Position numbers and translations under genes: made by a program. A stretch of 64,000 nucleotides of DNA from assembly GCA_024239075.1 (NCBI GenBank), contig JANBVI010000008.1:1-64000 (forward strand), read 5' to 3'. The DNA comes from Fischerella sp. CENA71. GTDB lineage: Bacteria; Cyanobacteriota; Cyanobacteriia; Cyanobacteriales; Nostocaceae. Shown piece by piece: positions 16,615-26,315 of this stretch (position 1 is the stretch's first letter; each line of letters opens with the position of its first letter). A model generated the notes under the pieces. That model saw nothing but the letters and a program-made list of their open reading frames with translations, did not search any database and was not told the DNA's origin.

Positions 16615-18342
16615 ATGGCGCTGCCCGTCGTATCTGTTTCGATGAAGAAAAAAAAACCATCTCTGGTACTCACACTCTCGTCTGTTGGGATATTAATTGG
16701 TGGAGGTGTTGCCGCGTATTGGTTGTTAACTCAGGGACAATCATGGTCTAGAAATTTACCAGTAGGTGCAAATATCATTCCCCAAGATGCACTGTTTACA
16801 GTTTCCCTGACTACCGATCGCACTCAATGGCAGAAACTAAGAGAGTTTGGGACAAAAGAAACTCAAACCGAACTAGATAAGAATTTAGTACAGTTGCGCG
16901 ATCGCTTTCTGACTAATAATGGTTACGACTTTCAAAAAGATATTAGTCCTTGGGTTGGGGAACAAGTCACAATTGCTATTCTAAATCCAGAAACTACTAA
17001 ACCTACATCTAAACCTGTAGCCAGCGATAGTAATACTAGCACTAATCAAAAATCTACGGTGGTAGTTCTACCAATTAAAAATCCCGAACAGGCAAAGAAG
17101 ATTTTGGCACAACCAAGAAATCCAAAAGCGGATAAATGGATTAATCGTACCTATGAAGGAATTGCCATCAAAGAAACTAACTTACCATCGGGAGAAAGCT
17201 TATCAGCAGCAGTAATAGATCAGCACTTCTTGGTGATCACTGATAATCCTAAAAATACAGAACGTGCGATTCAAGCATATAAAAATAAAACTGCCCTAGC
17301 TACAAGTGCGGGGTTTACGGATAATTTTCCTAAAATTGCTACTTCTCAAGCCTTTGCTCAGTTCTATGTAAATATACCTTCCTCGGCGAAAATAGCTGCT
17401 GCGTCTGGTAATCGTCATTTACCTGCTCAAGTTCTAGCACAGTTACAAAATAACCAAGGTTTAGCCGGAAGTATTTCTTTAGAGTCACAAGGTATACGCA
17501 TTAAAGGCATTTCCTGGCTTAATCCCAACAGTCAACGCACACTCAGGGTAGAAAACAAAGCCGGAAAGATGCCGAGCCTCGTACCACCCGAAACATTAAT
17601 GATGCTTTCTGGCGGTAACTTACAGCAATTGTGGACAGACTACGTTTCCACATCACAAGGAAATCCTCTCTCACCCATTCCACCAGAACAGCTCAAAGCA
17701 GGTGTAAAATCTTTGACAAATCTTGATTTTGAGCAAGATTTATTGAGTTGGATGGGTGATGAATTTTCAGTTTCAGTCATTCCCAACCGTCCCAAGGACA
17801 CTTTATCAGATAATTTCCGTGCCTCTTTAGTATTCATGGTGCAAGCAAGCGATCGCACCCGCGCAGAAACATCTCTGATAAAACTCGATGAAGTAATGAA
17901 AACTCAATACCAATTCCAGATTCAACAGACAACAGTAGCAGGTAAACCCGTTGTTAACTGGATTGGACCTTTGGGAACCTTAACCGCTAGTCATGGTTGG
18001 TTAGACGGAGATGTTGCTTTTTTAGCACTTGGCGCTCCTGTTAGCGATAAGATTATTCCCAAACTCAACAATACCTTGGCTAACGCTACATTATTCCAAC
18101 AAACAGTACCTTCAGAACCCAATCCTACCAATGGTCAGTTTTTCCTAGATGTAGAACGCGCAACTCAAAACTTTCCGCTACCGACTTTACTACCAAATCA
18201 AAAAATATTTTTAAATGCAACACGCTCAATTGGTATCACATCGGCTATTGATGATAGTCGTAGTAATCGCTACGACATCTTTCTCGCACTTAAAAAAGCT
18301 GGAAATTTAGATCCTTTATCTAGTCAGGAAAGTCGGAAATAG
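16615..18342 (+). CDS. DUF3352 membrane-anchored protein
   Basis: 575 residues. A Lys-rich start is followed by one hydrophobic segment (residues about 16-40, LVLTLSSVGILIGGGVAAYW) that anchors the long remainder outside the cytoplasm. The rest is a DUF3352-type domain, recognisable from the opening LPVGANIIPQDALFTVSLTTD and the repeated forms of LVFMV-x-SDRTRAE/VVLPIKNPEQAKK. The family is widespread in cyanobacteria and of unknown function. ATG 16615 is preceded by GAGG at a workable distance; an internal ATG at 16642 is a second choice. Confidence 0.85.
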   Translation: MALPVVSVSMKKKKPSLVLTLSSVGILIGGGVAAYWLLTQGQSWSRNLPVGANIIPQDALFTVSLTTDRTQWQKLREFGTKETQTELDKNLVQLRDRFLTNNGYDFQKDISPWVGEQVTIAILNPETTKPTSKPVASDSNTSTNQKSTVVVLPIKNPEQAKKILAQPRNPKADKWINRTYEGIAIKETNLPSGESLSAAVIDQHFLVITDNPKNTERAIQAYKNKTALATSAGFTDNFPKIATSQAFAQFYVNIPSSAKIAAASGNRHLPAQVLAQLQNNQGLAGSISLESQGIRIKGISWLNPNSQRTLRVENKAGKMPSLVPPETLMMLSGGNLQQLWTDYVSTSQGNPLSPIPPEQLKAGVKSLTNLDFEQDLLSWMGDEFSVSVIPNRPKDTLSDNFRASLVFMVQASDRTRAETSLIKLDEVMKTQYQFQIQQTTVAGKPVVNWIGPLGTLTASHGWLDGDVAFLALGAPVSDKIIPKLNNTLANATLFQQTVPSEPNPTNGQFFLDVERATQNFPLPTLLPNQKIFLNATRSIGITSAIDDSRSNRYDIFLALKKAGNLDPLSSQESRK

Positions 18343-18432
18343 GGATCAGGGAACGGAAGGGAGACAAGGGAGGTGGGGACAGGTCGAATATTTTTGATAG
18401 ATTCTCCCTTGTTTTTTACTCTCCCCTGTCAG

Positions 18433-18518
18433 CGAGTATCAAAGACTCGTTGTCGAGTATCAAAGACTCGTCAGCGAAATACAAATATTTGTTTACGAAA
18501 GACGACTCTTAAAAACCA
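18433..18518. repeat. 21-bp-period repeat with hairpins
   Basis: Two nearly identical units CGAGTATCAAAGACTCGTTGT / CGAGTATCAAAGACTCGTCAG, then more diverged ones (CGAAATACAAATATTTGTTTA). Each of the first two folds as CGAGT-loop-ACTCG. Read on the minus strand the units would encode SLILDNE-like heptads. The period is the same as at 8.6 and 33.4 kb. Confidence 0.75.
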
Positions 18519-18618
18519 ATGACAAATGACCAATGACTAACCACTAATTACGCCGAAACAGCTAGGATCAATACTGTGAGAATCCATACCTCTAAGAATT
18601 AACAGGGGAAAACATTTT

Positions 18619-19686
18619 ATGAATTTGCTGCAACTCCAAAGTTGGCTAGATAATACTTCCTTTGCTGTCCTGTTTGCTACGATGCTGATTTATTGGAGTG
18701 GGGCGGCTTTTCCCAACTTGCCGTACTTACCAGCATTAGGAACAGCAGGGATGGCGATCGCGAATTTGTGTATTGCCACAATGTTAGGGGCGCGATGGCT
18801 AGAGGCTGGTTATTTTCCTCTCAGCAATTTGTATGAATCTTTGTTTTTCCTGGCTTGGGGGATCACTACTATCCATCTGATTGCAGAAAACAGCAGTCGC
18901 AGTCGTTTGGTGGGAGTTGCTACCGCCCCCGTCGCCATGAGTATTACCGCTTTTGCTACGCTCACACTACCATCCGAAATGCAAGTAGCAGAACCTTTAG
19001 TACCTGCATTGAAATCAAATTGGTTGATGATGCACGTTAGTGTCATGATGTTGAGTTACTCTGCTTTAATGGTTGGTTCACTTTTGGCGATCGCTTTTCT
19101 TGTTGTCACTCGTGGGCAAGATATCCAACTTCAAGGTAGTTCTGTCGGTACTGGTGGCTATCGCAGCAAGGACTACCGCTTACAAAAAGCAGGTGAATTA
19201 GTTTCTCCATCACAAGCAATGATTGCAGAGAATAATGGTAATGGAGTTGCCCGTTATGAATCTAACAACAATGGTAAAACTGCCGTATTAGATAGCGTAT
19301 TAGTACCTACAATCCAAAATCCAAAATCCGATATTCAAAATTCTCAACCCCTTTCTCCCCAACGCCTTAGCCTTGCTGAAACTCTAGATAATATTAGCTA
19401 TCGGATCATTGGACTCGGATTTCCTCTCTTAACAATTGGTATTATTGCTGGTGCAGTTTGGGCGAACGAAGCTTGGGGTTCTTACTGGAGCTGGGACCCA
19501 AAAGAAACTTGGGCGCTAATTACCTGGTTAGTATTTGCAGCATACCTCCACGCCCGTATCACTCGTGGTTGGCAAGGACGTCGGCCAGCTATTTTAGCTG
19601 CTAGTGGTTTTGTCGTTGTCTGGATTTGTTACTTGGGTGTGAATTTGTTAGGTAAGGGTTTACACTCCTACGGCTGGTTCTTTTAG
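18619..19686 (+). CDS. ccsA: Cytochrome c biogenesis protein CcsA (also named CcsB in databases)
   Basis: 355 residues, about eight membrane helices. The heme-handling WWD motif is [18 protein letters not shown] near residue 285, and conserved histidines lie in HVSVMMLSY (His near 136) and at the C-terminal [10 protein letters not shown]. With Ccs1 it forms the system II heme-delivery and ligation complex for c-type cytochromes at the lumenal face. A loop of about 80 residues between helices (about 170-255) is polar and varied, as usual in cyanobacteria. The gene stands alone here. Confidence 0.92.
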   Translation: MNLLQLQSWLDNTSFAVLFATMLIYWSGAAFPNLPYLPALGTAGMAIANLCIATMLGARWLEAGYFPLSNLYESLFFLAWGITTIHLIAENSSRSRLVGVATAPVAMSITAFATLTLPSEMQVAEPLVPALKSNWLMMHVSVMMLSYSALMVGSLLAIAFLVVTRGQDIQLQGSSVGTGGYRSKDYRLQKAGELVSPSQAMIAENNGNGVARYESNNNGKTAVLDSVLVPTIQNPKSDIQNSQPLSPQRLSLAETLDNISYRIIGLGFPLLTIGIIAGAVWANEAWGSYWSWDPKETWALITWLVFAAYLHARITRGWQGRRPAILAASGFVVVWICYLGVNLLGKGLHSYGWFF

Positions 19687-19779
19687 GATTCTGCTTACCC
19701 CACCCTGTTTGTCAGCAAAAAGAGGGGTATTAACAACAGTTTATTCTCTCTATTCTCTTGAGCCTACCTGCTGATTTTT

Positions 19780-21036
19780 ATGAGTGCAGAAATTATTTGT
19801 GTTGGTACTGAAATGCTGTTAGGAAATATCCTGAACAGCAATGCTCAATATTTAGCAATTCAATTAGCAAAATTAGGGATTCCTCACTACTATCAAACAG
19901 TCGTCGGCGATAATCCGCAAAGGCTCAAGGATGTTATTCAAATAGCTAGTCAAAGAGCAGAAATATTAATTTTTACAGGCGGTCTTGGCCCCACACCAGA
20001 TGATTTGACCTGTGAGACGATTGCTGATTTTTTTGACACTCCCTTGGTAGAACGCCCAGAGATTATCGAAGATATTACTCGCAAATACGCTCAACGTGGT
20101 CGGCAAATGTCGCCCAGCAATCGTAAGCAAGCTTTGATACCCAAAGGTGCAGAAATATTGCCTAATTCTACGGGTACAGCACCGGGTATAATCTGGCAAC
20201 CTCAACCAGGATTAACGATTTTTACTTTCCCTGGCGTACCGAGTGAAATGCAGCAGATGTGGGAAGAAACGGCAGTTCCCTATTTGCGAAAGCTTGGTTG
20301 GGGTCAGGAAATTATTTATAGTCGAATGTTGAAGTTTTGGGGAATTCCTGAATCTGCTTTAGCAGAAAAAGTTGCTGTTTATCTCAATTTAACCAATCCC
20401 ACAGTAGCACCCTACGCTAGCAAGGGAGAAGTCAAGCTGAGAGTTTCAGCAAAAGCTGTTTCGGAAGTTGAAGCACAGGAATTAATTGCACCTATACAGA
20501 AGCAAATTCAAGATATTGCAGGGCTGGATTATTACGGTACTGATGATGATACGCTGGCTTCGGTTGTTGGTGAGTTATTGCGTCATCGGAAAGAAACTCT
20601 CTCAGTGGCAGAATCCTGCACTGGCGGTGGATTAGGACAGATGCTGACGGAGATTTCTGGTAGTTCTGATTATTTTTGGGGTGGGGTAATTTCTTACGAT
20701 AACTCCGTTAAAGTTAATCTTCTAGGTGTCAATGGCTCAGATTTAGAAAAATTTGGTGCAGTCAGTGGTACTGTTGCAGAACAAATGGCCTTGGGAGTGC
20801 GATCGCGTCTGGGAACTAGTTGGGGACTAAGTATTACTGGTATTGCTGGCCCGACTGGTGGAACTGAAACAAAACCAGTTGGTTTAATTTACATCGGTTT
20901 AGCAAAACCAAACGGCGAAGTGGAAAGTTTTGAATATCGTTGGGGTGCAAGGCGGAGTCGATCTTTAATTCGTCACCTCAGTGCTTGTACTGCTTTAGAT
21001 CAACTACGAAGGAAGTTACTGACCAATGATCAATGA
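19780..21036 (+). CDS. cinA: CinA-like competence/damage-inducible protein, NMN amidase
   Basis: A full-length 418-residue CinA. The N-terminal molybdopterin-binding-like COG1058 domain (MSAEIICVGTEMLLG, GGLGPTPDDLT) is joined to the C-terminal PncC amidase domain (AESCTGGGLGQMLT, SGTVAEQMA, GIAGPTGGT). The amidase turns nicotinamide mononucleotide into nicotinate mononucleotide in pyridine salvage. The N-terminal domain has ADP-ribose pyrophosphatase activity in some bacteria. The key motif residues are present. Confidence 0.92.
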   Translation: MSAEIICVGTEMLLGNILNSNAQYLAIQLAKLGIPHYYQTVVGDNPQRLKDVIQIASQRAEILIFTGGLGPTPDDLTCETIADFFDTPLVERPEIIEDITRKYAQRGRQMSPSNRKQALIPKGAEILPNSTGTAPGIIWQPQPGLTIFTFPGVPSEMQQMWEETAVPYLRKLGWGQEIIYSRMLKFWGIPESALAEKVAVYLNLTNPTVAPYASKGEVKLRVSAKAVSEVEAQELIAPIQKQIQDIAGLDYYGTDDDTLASVVGELLRHRKETLSVAESCTGGGLGQMLTEISGSSDYFWGGVISYDNSVKVNLLGVNGSDLEKFGAVSGTVAEQMALGVRSRLGTSWGLSITGIAGPTGGTETKPVGLIYIGLAKPNGEVESFEYRWGARRSRSLIRHLSACTALDQLRRKLLTNDQ

Positions 21037-21142
21037 CCTATTAATTTACATAAATTCATAAAATTTTTTCGTAAAAGCCTCAGAAGAGCTTGATTAGTTA
21101 TATAGCAACTAATCAAGAATTCCTTAATTTAAAGAGGCAAAA

Positions 21143-21328
21143 ATGCATCTATCTTATCGTGGCGTTCGTTACCAATCTCAGGCTACTCAAATACCTACTT
21201 TAGATAATGCAATAAAAGGTTCTTATCGAGGAGCGCCTTACAGCATTAATCAAGTTAACAATACTACGAATCAACAATGTTTGCAACTCAAATATCGTGG
21301 TATTAATTATAATACTTGTCTAGCTTAA
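21143..21328 (+). CDS. DUF4278 small protein
   Basis: 61 residues built from three copies of a short Y-RG-xY motif: LSYRGVRYQS, GSYRGAPYSI and LKYRGINYNT. This is the signature of the DUF4278 proteins common in cyanobacteria, function unknown. An AAAGAGGCAAAA ribosome-binding region precedes the ATG. A run of bases giving a hairpin (GATGCGA ... TCGCATC, about 21399-21418) lies after it and may end the transcript. Confidence 0.85.
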   Translation: MHLSYRGVRYQSQATQIPTLDNAIKGSYRGAPYSINQVNNTTNQQCLQLKYRGINYNTCLA

Positions 21329-21457
21329 TTAGAGCTTTTTTAAAATTACATTTAAGTTTAGATTACAGTTATTACCTGATATATATTTCATTCTAGAGAT
21401 GCGAGTAAAATCGCATCTCTAAGCTTTTTGGAGTAAAATTTCTTCTCTTTCTACTCA

Positions 21458-22567
21458 CTAAGTCATAACTAAATTATCCCGATGGACTACAGTTTCTGCA
21501 CCTTCATATCCTAAAATTCCTGGAATTTCGCTGGAATGACGACCACAAATTTTTTGTAGGTCGGCTTTGCTATAGTTTACTAATCCTCTGGCGATTTCCT
21601 TACCCTTAGAATCGCACAGCAGCACAGCATCTTGTGTCTCAAAATCGCCTGCTAAAGCAGTAATCCCGGCGGCTAACAAAGATTTACCAGCTTGAGAAAT
21701 TGCGGCTACAGCTCCTTCATCTAGATATAGTTTTCCCACAGGAACTAAACCGTAGGCAATCCAGCGTTTACGAGCTGATGTTGGTTCTAGGTGGGGTTCA
21801 AAATGAGTTCCAATTGGTTCACCTTGGAGTATTTTTTCTATATTTTGAGAACGTTTACCTTCGGTAATTACGGTACGAACACCAGCAGCAGTAGCAATTC
21901 GGGCTGCGGAAATTTTCGTTACCATGCCACCTGTACCCCATTGGGAGCCTTGATTGCCTGTTTGCACCTGTAATTCTTCTAATTCTTTTATACTGCTAAC
22001 GAGTGCGATCGGCTGGGCATCAGGTACAAAACGAGGATCGGCAGAGTAAAGTCTATCTACATCAGTAAGCAAAAATAACCAATCTGCATGTACTAAGCTA
22101 GCAACTAGAGCAGAAAGAGTATCATTGTCACCAAATTTTAGTTCCTCTACTGCTACCGTGTCATTTTCGTTCACCACAGGAATTACACCTAGTTCCAGTA
22201 ATTCTTTAAAGGTGTTGTAGACGTTTAGATAGCGACTGCGCTGTACTAAGTCACTACGAGTTAGCAAGACTTGAGCAATTGGCTGTTGCAGGGTGGTAAA
22301 TAAATCATCATAGATACGCATTAACCGCCCTTGTCCAACTGCTGCTACCGCTTGTTTGAGGGCGATCGCTTTTGGTCTTTCTGTTAAACCCAAGCGCGCA
22401 CAACCCACTCCCACAGCACCAGAGGAAACCAAAATCACCCGATTTCCCTGTCGCCGCAAATACGACAGAGTTTCCGCTAAAGTTGCAATCGTAGAAATTG
22501 CTAACTGTCCAGTTTCTGGCTGCGTGAGACTAGAAGTACCGATTTTGACAACAATGGTTTTGGTCAT
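21458..22567 (-). CDS. proB: Glutamate 5-kinase
   Basis: 369 residues; phosphorylates glutamate in the first step of proline synthesis. The amino acid kinase domain starts [10 protein letters not shown] and has [20 protein letters not shown] and [12 protein letters not shown]. The C-terminal PUA domain (from about residue 275; [22 protein letters not shown]) is complete. It is not next to proA here. The upstream 110 bp hold only short dispersed repeats. Confidence 0.93.
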   Translation of the reverse strand: MTKTIVVKIGTSSLTQPETGQLAISTIATLAETLSYLRRQGNRVILVSSGAVGVGCARLGLTERPKAIALKQAVAAVGQGRLMRIYDDLFTTLQQPIAQVLLTRSDLVQRSRYLNVYNTFKELLELGVIPVVNENDTVAVEELKFGDNDTLSALVASLVHADWLFLLTDVDRLYSADPRFVPDAQPIALVSSIKELEELQVQTGNQGSQWGTGGMVTKISAARIATAAGVRTVITEGKRSQNIEKILQGEPIGTHFEPHLEPTSARKRWIAYGLVPVGKLYLDEGAVAAISQAGKSLLAAGITALAGDFETQDAVLLCDSKGKEIARGLVNYSKADLQKICGRHSSEIPGILGYEGAETVVHRDNLVMT

Positions 22568-22679
22568 TTGTCATTTATTATTTGTCATTAGTAGAGACGC
22601 AATGTTCCCCGCGTCTGTACAATAGTCATTGGTCATTTGTGATCGGGTATTATTCTCCCCCATTCCCAATCCCCGATCC

Positions 22680-23309
22680 CTAATATTCAACTCCTGCCAA
22701 AATCAAATTAATTGCTTCTTGAGTATATTTTTCAATCATTTCTGGACTCAGCCTATCAACATCTGGGGTGAGATGTTTAAGATTCTCATGGGCATTAAAG
22801 TATAAAGTACAGATACCAACAATTTGTAAGCAAACTAGAAATGGATCTAGTTGGCGAAAATCTCCCTCCGCCATACCTCGTTCTAATGCTTTGATGAGAT
22901 GGGCAAAGTTTTTTTGCCAATTACCTAATTTAAAATATTTGCCTTGATTTTGATTGGCTTCTTGAAACCAAAGCATTCCCCGAAAAGGATGAGCAGCTTC
23001 GTAAGCGATCGCCATTCTGATGAAATTCTTCAGTGCTTCTGGGGGTGGTAATTTTTCAAGATCGAGTTGCTCAAGCATATCATGCATTTCCGTTGCCGGA
23101 CGTTGCAAGACTGTTTTATACAACCCTTCTTTGTTCTCAAAATAATAGTGGATCATCGCTGTAGTTACGCCTGCACCTTTGGCGATCGCTTCTATCCGCG
23201 CCCCACTCAACCCGTGTTTAGCAAATTCTGCTTCTGCTGCATCCAAAATTTGCTTTTTTGTCGCCTCCGGATCTCTAACTTGGCGACTTGTGTTAGACGA
23301 GCGTCTCAC
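22680..23309 (-). CDS. TetR/AcrR-family regulator
   Basis: About 210 residues. The N-terminal helix-turn-helix is clear (ATKKQILDAAEAEFAKHGLS, IEAIAKGAGVTTAMIHYYFE). The C-terminal ligand domain is of the CerR/YcdC-like type. No ATG exists near the front; GTG at 23309 gives MRRSSNTSRQVRDPE, and a TTG at 23348 would add 13 residues. It is divergent from the Rieske gene at 23476, and two identical 18-bp sites (23391-23408 and 23442-23459) lie between, so it probably represses both. The inducer is unknown. Confidence 0.88.
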   Translation of the reverse strand: MRRSSNTSRQVRDPEATKKQILDAAEAEFAKHGLSGARIEAIAKGAGVTTAMIHYYFENKEGLYKTVLQRPATEMHDMLEQLDLEKLPPPEALKNFIRMAIAYEAAHPFRGMLWFQEANQNQGKYFKLGNWQKNFAHLIKALERGMAEGDFRQLDPFLVCLQIVGICTLYFNAHENLKHLTPDVDRLSPEMIEKYTQEAINLILAGVEY

Positions 23310-23390
23310 TTTAGCTGAACGAACCACTATTGTCAAAATTCTCCACAAACATGTTTTTATAGCCTATCCTGATACATTGGCATTCTCATT

Positions 23391-23459
23391 TAATTAAAAA
23401 ATTAATTAATACTTGACAACATAATCAAGAGTAAATCATACTAATTAAAAAATTAATTA
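23391..23459 (+). promoter_or_regulatory. Promoter flanked by two identical TetR-operator-like sites
   Basis: TAATTAAAAAATTAATTA occurs twice, at 23391-23408 and 23442-23459. Between them is TTGACA (23413-23418) and, 18 bp later, CATACT (23437-23442) as a weak -10. The second site overlaps or directly follows the -10, and the first precedes the -35. The placing is right for repression of the Rieske gene by the divergent TetR protein. Confidence 0.6.
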
Positions 23460-23475
23460 ATTAAAGGACACTAAC

Positions 23476-24468
23476 ATGAAGTCTATGCTGGCTGGCGCTC
23501 CCTGGTTACTGGCACATAAATCCATGTTGGAAGTTAATAAACCCAAAAAATTTTCCATATACGGCTCAGACTATGTGTTATGGAAAGATACGACGGGTAA
23601 AATTAACGCCTTACCAAACGCCTGTCCCCACATGGGAGCAATGTTATCAGAAGGTTGGTGTGAACAAAAAAACGATAATAACAGTGTAGTAGTGTGTCCG
23701 TTTCACGCCTTAGAATTTGACAGTGAAGGTTGTACTATTTTGCCAGGTTCACAGAAGAAAACAATACCACAATTGCAACCGTTAGAGTTAATTATTCAAG
23801 GGGATTTTATTTGGTCTTATGGTGGACAAGAACCAAAAACGAAAATCCCTGAAATTTTAAATAAAATTGCTGCTGAGTATGACTTTATTGGTTATACAGC
23901 AGACACCAGCGTAGAGACAGATTTGCTTCCTATGCTGCTAAATATGCATGATTATAACCATCAAAACGGTACTCATCGCCCCCTATTTCGGATTACAGAA
24001 GTCAATTTCGGTAAATTTATTGACAATGGGCATGAATCTCATGCTTTTTATGATATGCCAACAGCACCTACATCTGTAGCTGAAAAAATCAAAAAACCTG
24101 ATTTGTTTTTAATAGCAAAAGAAATCAAAGCACATTTAGAAAATCACTTTCCTTCTTTAATCATTTTTCATGGAGAAACTGCGATTGGTAAAGTTGCTCA
24201 ATGCCATTTGTTTGTTCCAGAGTCGGAAACACGGACACGCACCTATGTATTAATGTTTGGTAAACCCAAGCATCCAGTATTTAAAATATTCAGTAAGAGT
24301 ATTCTGAACTTTGCCAAAGTAGTTGTAGAACAAGATACAGAGATTTTGCTGAAAATTTATTCAAATACACCTCAAAAAATCAAGCTCAATAACGAAGTTG
24401 GCATGGATTGGGTACGGCGAAATTTTGAAACTTGGCCTGAAATTTCAGAACCAAATTTTTCTAAGTAG
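23476..24468 (+). CDS. Rieske [2Fe-2S] oxygenase-like protein
   Basis: 330 residues. The Rieske ligands are CPHMGAML (about residue 50) and CPFHALEF. The second half includes NMHDYNHQNGTHRP, which offers the Asp/His residues for a mononuclear iron like that of ring-hydroxylating oxygenases, but the spacing differs from the PaO type at 6.9 kb. No C-terminal membrane segment is seen. The ATG follows AAAGGA. Expression is likely controlled by the divergent TetR. Substrate unknown. Confidence 0.82.
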   Translation: MKSMLAGAPWLLAHKSMLEVNKPKKFSIYGSDYVLWKDTTGKINALPNACPHMGAMLSEGWCEQKNDNNSVVVCPFHALEFDSEGCTILPGSQKKTIPQLQPLELIIQGDFIWSYGGQEPKTKIPEILNKIAAEYDFIGYTADTSVETDLLPMLLNMHDYNHQNGTHRPLFRITEVNFGKFIDNGHESHAFYDMPTAPTSVAEKIKKPDLFLIAKEIKAHLENHFPSLIIFHGETAIGKVAQCHLFVPESETRTRTYVLMFGKPKHPVFKIFSKSILNFAKVVVEQDTEILLKIYSNTPQKIKLNNEVGMDWVRRNFETWPEISEPNFSK

Positions 24469-25042
24469 TTTTCATATAAATATTGAAGTTATAGATACCC
24501 GACTTCTCTAAGAAGTCGGGTATCTGAATACTAGCAACTCAATGTGATCGCTCTATTTTGATTTAACTTGAATATTTTTGCAAATGTTCAAATTTACTTG
24601 ATTGTTTAGATATTTTTCTCAACCATAGAGCATTGCTCATATTTAATTTAATAAAACTTAAACGAATATTCAAATTTTTTGCAGAGAAAACTTAGTTATA
24701 AAAATTAACAATAATAGATTGATAAATATCAAAAACTAATGTACAACGTGATCGTAAGACCAGGGAAATTATCTCCTTTTATCTATCAGTCTCCTAAGTA
24801 GAGATTGTGAGTTTGAAGTGATGGTGTGAAAGAATCACGGCGATTTGCATTTAACAATAATACACTGTTTTATCTTCTCAAAATTACTAGTTACTAGTAA
24901 TTTTCGATTAATCCAAATGTAAACCGCTATTCAAGCAGATTTTAGTCTTGATTCAAGACATTTCAGTTATTAGCGAGAAAAGTTTCGTAAATAACCCTGA
25001 AAACAGCAAATTTCTCAATTTATAACATTGAGGAAGTTTGTA
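24469..25042. other. Intergenic stretch before psbA
   Basis: It holds a perfect 14-bp hairpin (24494-24524), then about 500 bp of AT-rich DNA with no gene-like frame. The long leader fits a light-regulated psbA, but no consensus promoter can be fixed by eye. Confidence 0.5.
24494..24524. terminator. Perfect inverted repeat, likely terminator
   Basis: GATACCCGACTTCT, CTA loop, AGAAGTCGGGTATC. A 14-bp perfect stem 26 bases after the Rieske gene; no long T run follows. It is of a repeat type common in cyanobacterial intergenic DNA. Confidence 0.6.
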
Positions 25043-25078
25043 ATGTCTACATTCATTTTTGCAAGAAAACAGTCATGA
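25043..25078 (+). CDS. Leader ORF overlapping the psbA start
   Basis: An 11-codon frame, [11 protein letters not shown], with a good ribosome-binding site (GAGGAAG at 25030-25036). Its TGA overlaps the psbA ATG as ATGA, and psbA itself has no ribosome-binding site of its own. This layout would make psbA translation depend on translation of the leader. It may also be chance; conservation in related psbA leaders would decide. Confidence 0.4.
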   Translation: MSTFIFARKQS

Positions 25079-26157
25079 CCACAATTTTAACAAAAGGCGA
25101 AAGCGGTAGTCTGTGGGATAGATTCTGTCAATGGATTACTAGCACTGAGAACAGGCTTTACGTTGGCTGGTTCGGCGTATTGATGATTCCAACGCTATTA
25201 ACCGCAACCATTTGTTTTATTATTGCCTTCATTGCCGCACCACCTGTCGATATTGACGGTATTCGTGAACCTGTTTCTGGTTCTTTGTTATATGGCAACA
25301 ACATTATCACTGGTGCGATCGTACCCACATCCAATGCTATTGGATTGCACTTTTACCCAATTTGGGAAGCATCTTCTATCGATGAATGGCTCTACAATGG
25401 TGGGCCATACGAACTAATAGTCTTCCATTTTCTCATCGGTATCTTCTGTTGGATGGGACGACAATGGGAACTCAGCTATCGCTTGGGTATGCGTCCTTGG
25501 ATTTGCGTTGCTTATTCTGCTCCTGTCGCTGCTGCTACCTCGGTCTTTTTAATTTATCCAATTGGACAAGGTAGTTTCTCTGACGGAATGCCTTTAGGTA
25601 TCAGTGGTACATTTAACTTCATGCTTGTGTTCCAAGCAGAACATAATATCCTCATGCACCCCTTCCATCAACTTGGTGTAGCTGGGGTGTTTGGTGGTTC
25701 ATTGTTCTGTGCCATGCATGGTTCTTTGGTGACTTCTTCGTTGGTACGGGAAACCACAGAGAGTGAATCCCTGAACTATGGATACAAGTTTGGTCAAGAA
25801 CAGGAAACCTATAGTATCGTAGCTGCTCATGGTTATTTTGGACGTTTAATTTGGCAATACGCCAGCTTTAACAATTCTCGTTCTTTGCACTTTTTCTTAG
25901 CAGCTTGGCCCGTGGTTTGTATTTGGTTAACCGCTTTGGGTATCAGCACAATGGCGTTTAATTTGAATGGGTTCAACTTTAACCAATCAATTCTTGACTC
26001 TCAAGGTCGTACTGTTAATACCTGGGCAGATGTACTCAATCGTGCCAACCTGGGTATAGAAGTGATGCACGAGCGCAATGCTCACAACTTCCCATTAGAC
26101 TTGGCAAGTGGTGAAGCTGTACCTATAGCAATGAATGCTCCTGTAGTTCATGGATAG
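25075..26157 (+). CDS. psbA: Photosystem II D1 protein (divergent paralogue)
   Basis: 360 residues, colinear with standard D1. Residues for activity are kept: Tyr161 (YZ), His198 (P680), His215 and His272 (non-heme iron), Ser264, and the manganese ligands Asp170, Glu189, His332, Glu333, Asp342 and Ala344, followed by the usual 16-residue processed tail. It is therefore neither a sentinel (rogue) D1 nor ChlF. Gln130 is the residue of the low-light D1:1 form. Several positions differ from the common sequence: Trp126 (usually Tyr), Gln199 (Met), Cys212 (Ser), Trp260 (Phe) and Cys282 (Gly). It may be a specialised D1 isoform. Confidence 0.95.
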   Translation: MTTILTKGESGSLWDRFCQWITSTENRLYVGWFGVLMIPTLLTATICFIIAFIAAPPVDIDGIREPVSGSLLYGNNIITGAIVPTSNAIGLHFYPIWEASSIDEWLYNGGPYELIVFHFLIGIFCWMGRQWELSYRLGMRPWICVAYSAPVAAATSVFLIYPIGQGSFSDGMPLGISGTFNFMLVFQAEHNILMHPFHQLGVAGVFGGSLFCAMHGSLVTSSLVRETTESESLNYGYKFGQEQETYSIVAAHGYFGRLIWQYASFNNSRSLHFFLAAWPVVCIWLTALGISTMAFNLNGFNFNQSILDSQGRTVNTWADVLNRANLGIEVMHERNAHNFPLDLASGEAVPIAMNAPVVHG

Positions 26158-26180
26158 TTAGCTTTTCCTTAATAATAATA

Positions 26181-26209
26181 AAGCGCTCTCTAGATGAGGG
26201 CGCTTTTTT
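26181..26209 (+). terminator. Rho-independent terminator of psbA
   Basis: AAGCGCTCTCTAGATGAGGGCGCTTTTTT: a GC-rich stem (AAGCGC / GCGCTT) followed by T6, 24 bp after the psbA stop. Confidence 0.85.
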
Positions 26210-26315
26210 ACAGTTATTTAGAGTAGGTACAGTTTGATTTTACACAGTAATCTACCTAGTTTCATCACTAATTTCCGAATAGATTAAATTGCCATCATGA
26301 ACTGCGTACACCACA

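Noticed and set aside
25075-26157. Sentinel (rogue) D1 or ChlF
   Set aside because: Both lack manganese ligands. Here Asp170, Glu189, His332, Glu333, Asp342 and Ala344 are all present.
26210-26315. NtcA site (GTA-N8-TAC) before ureD
   Set aside because: GTA and TAC triplets are present but not with the eight-base spacing, so I cannot support nitrogen control from this sequence.
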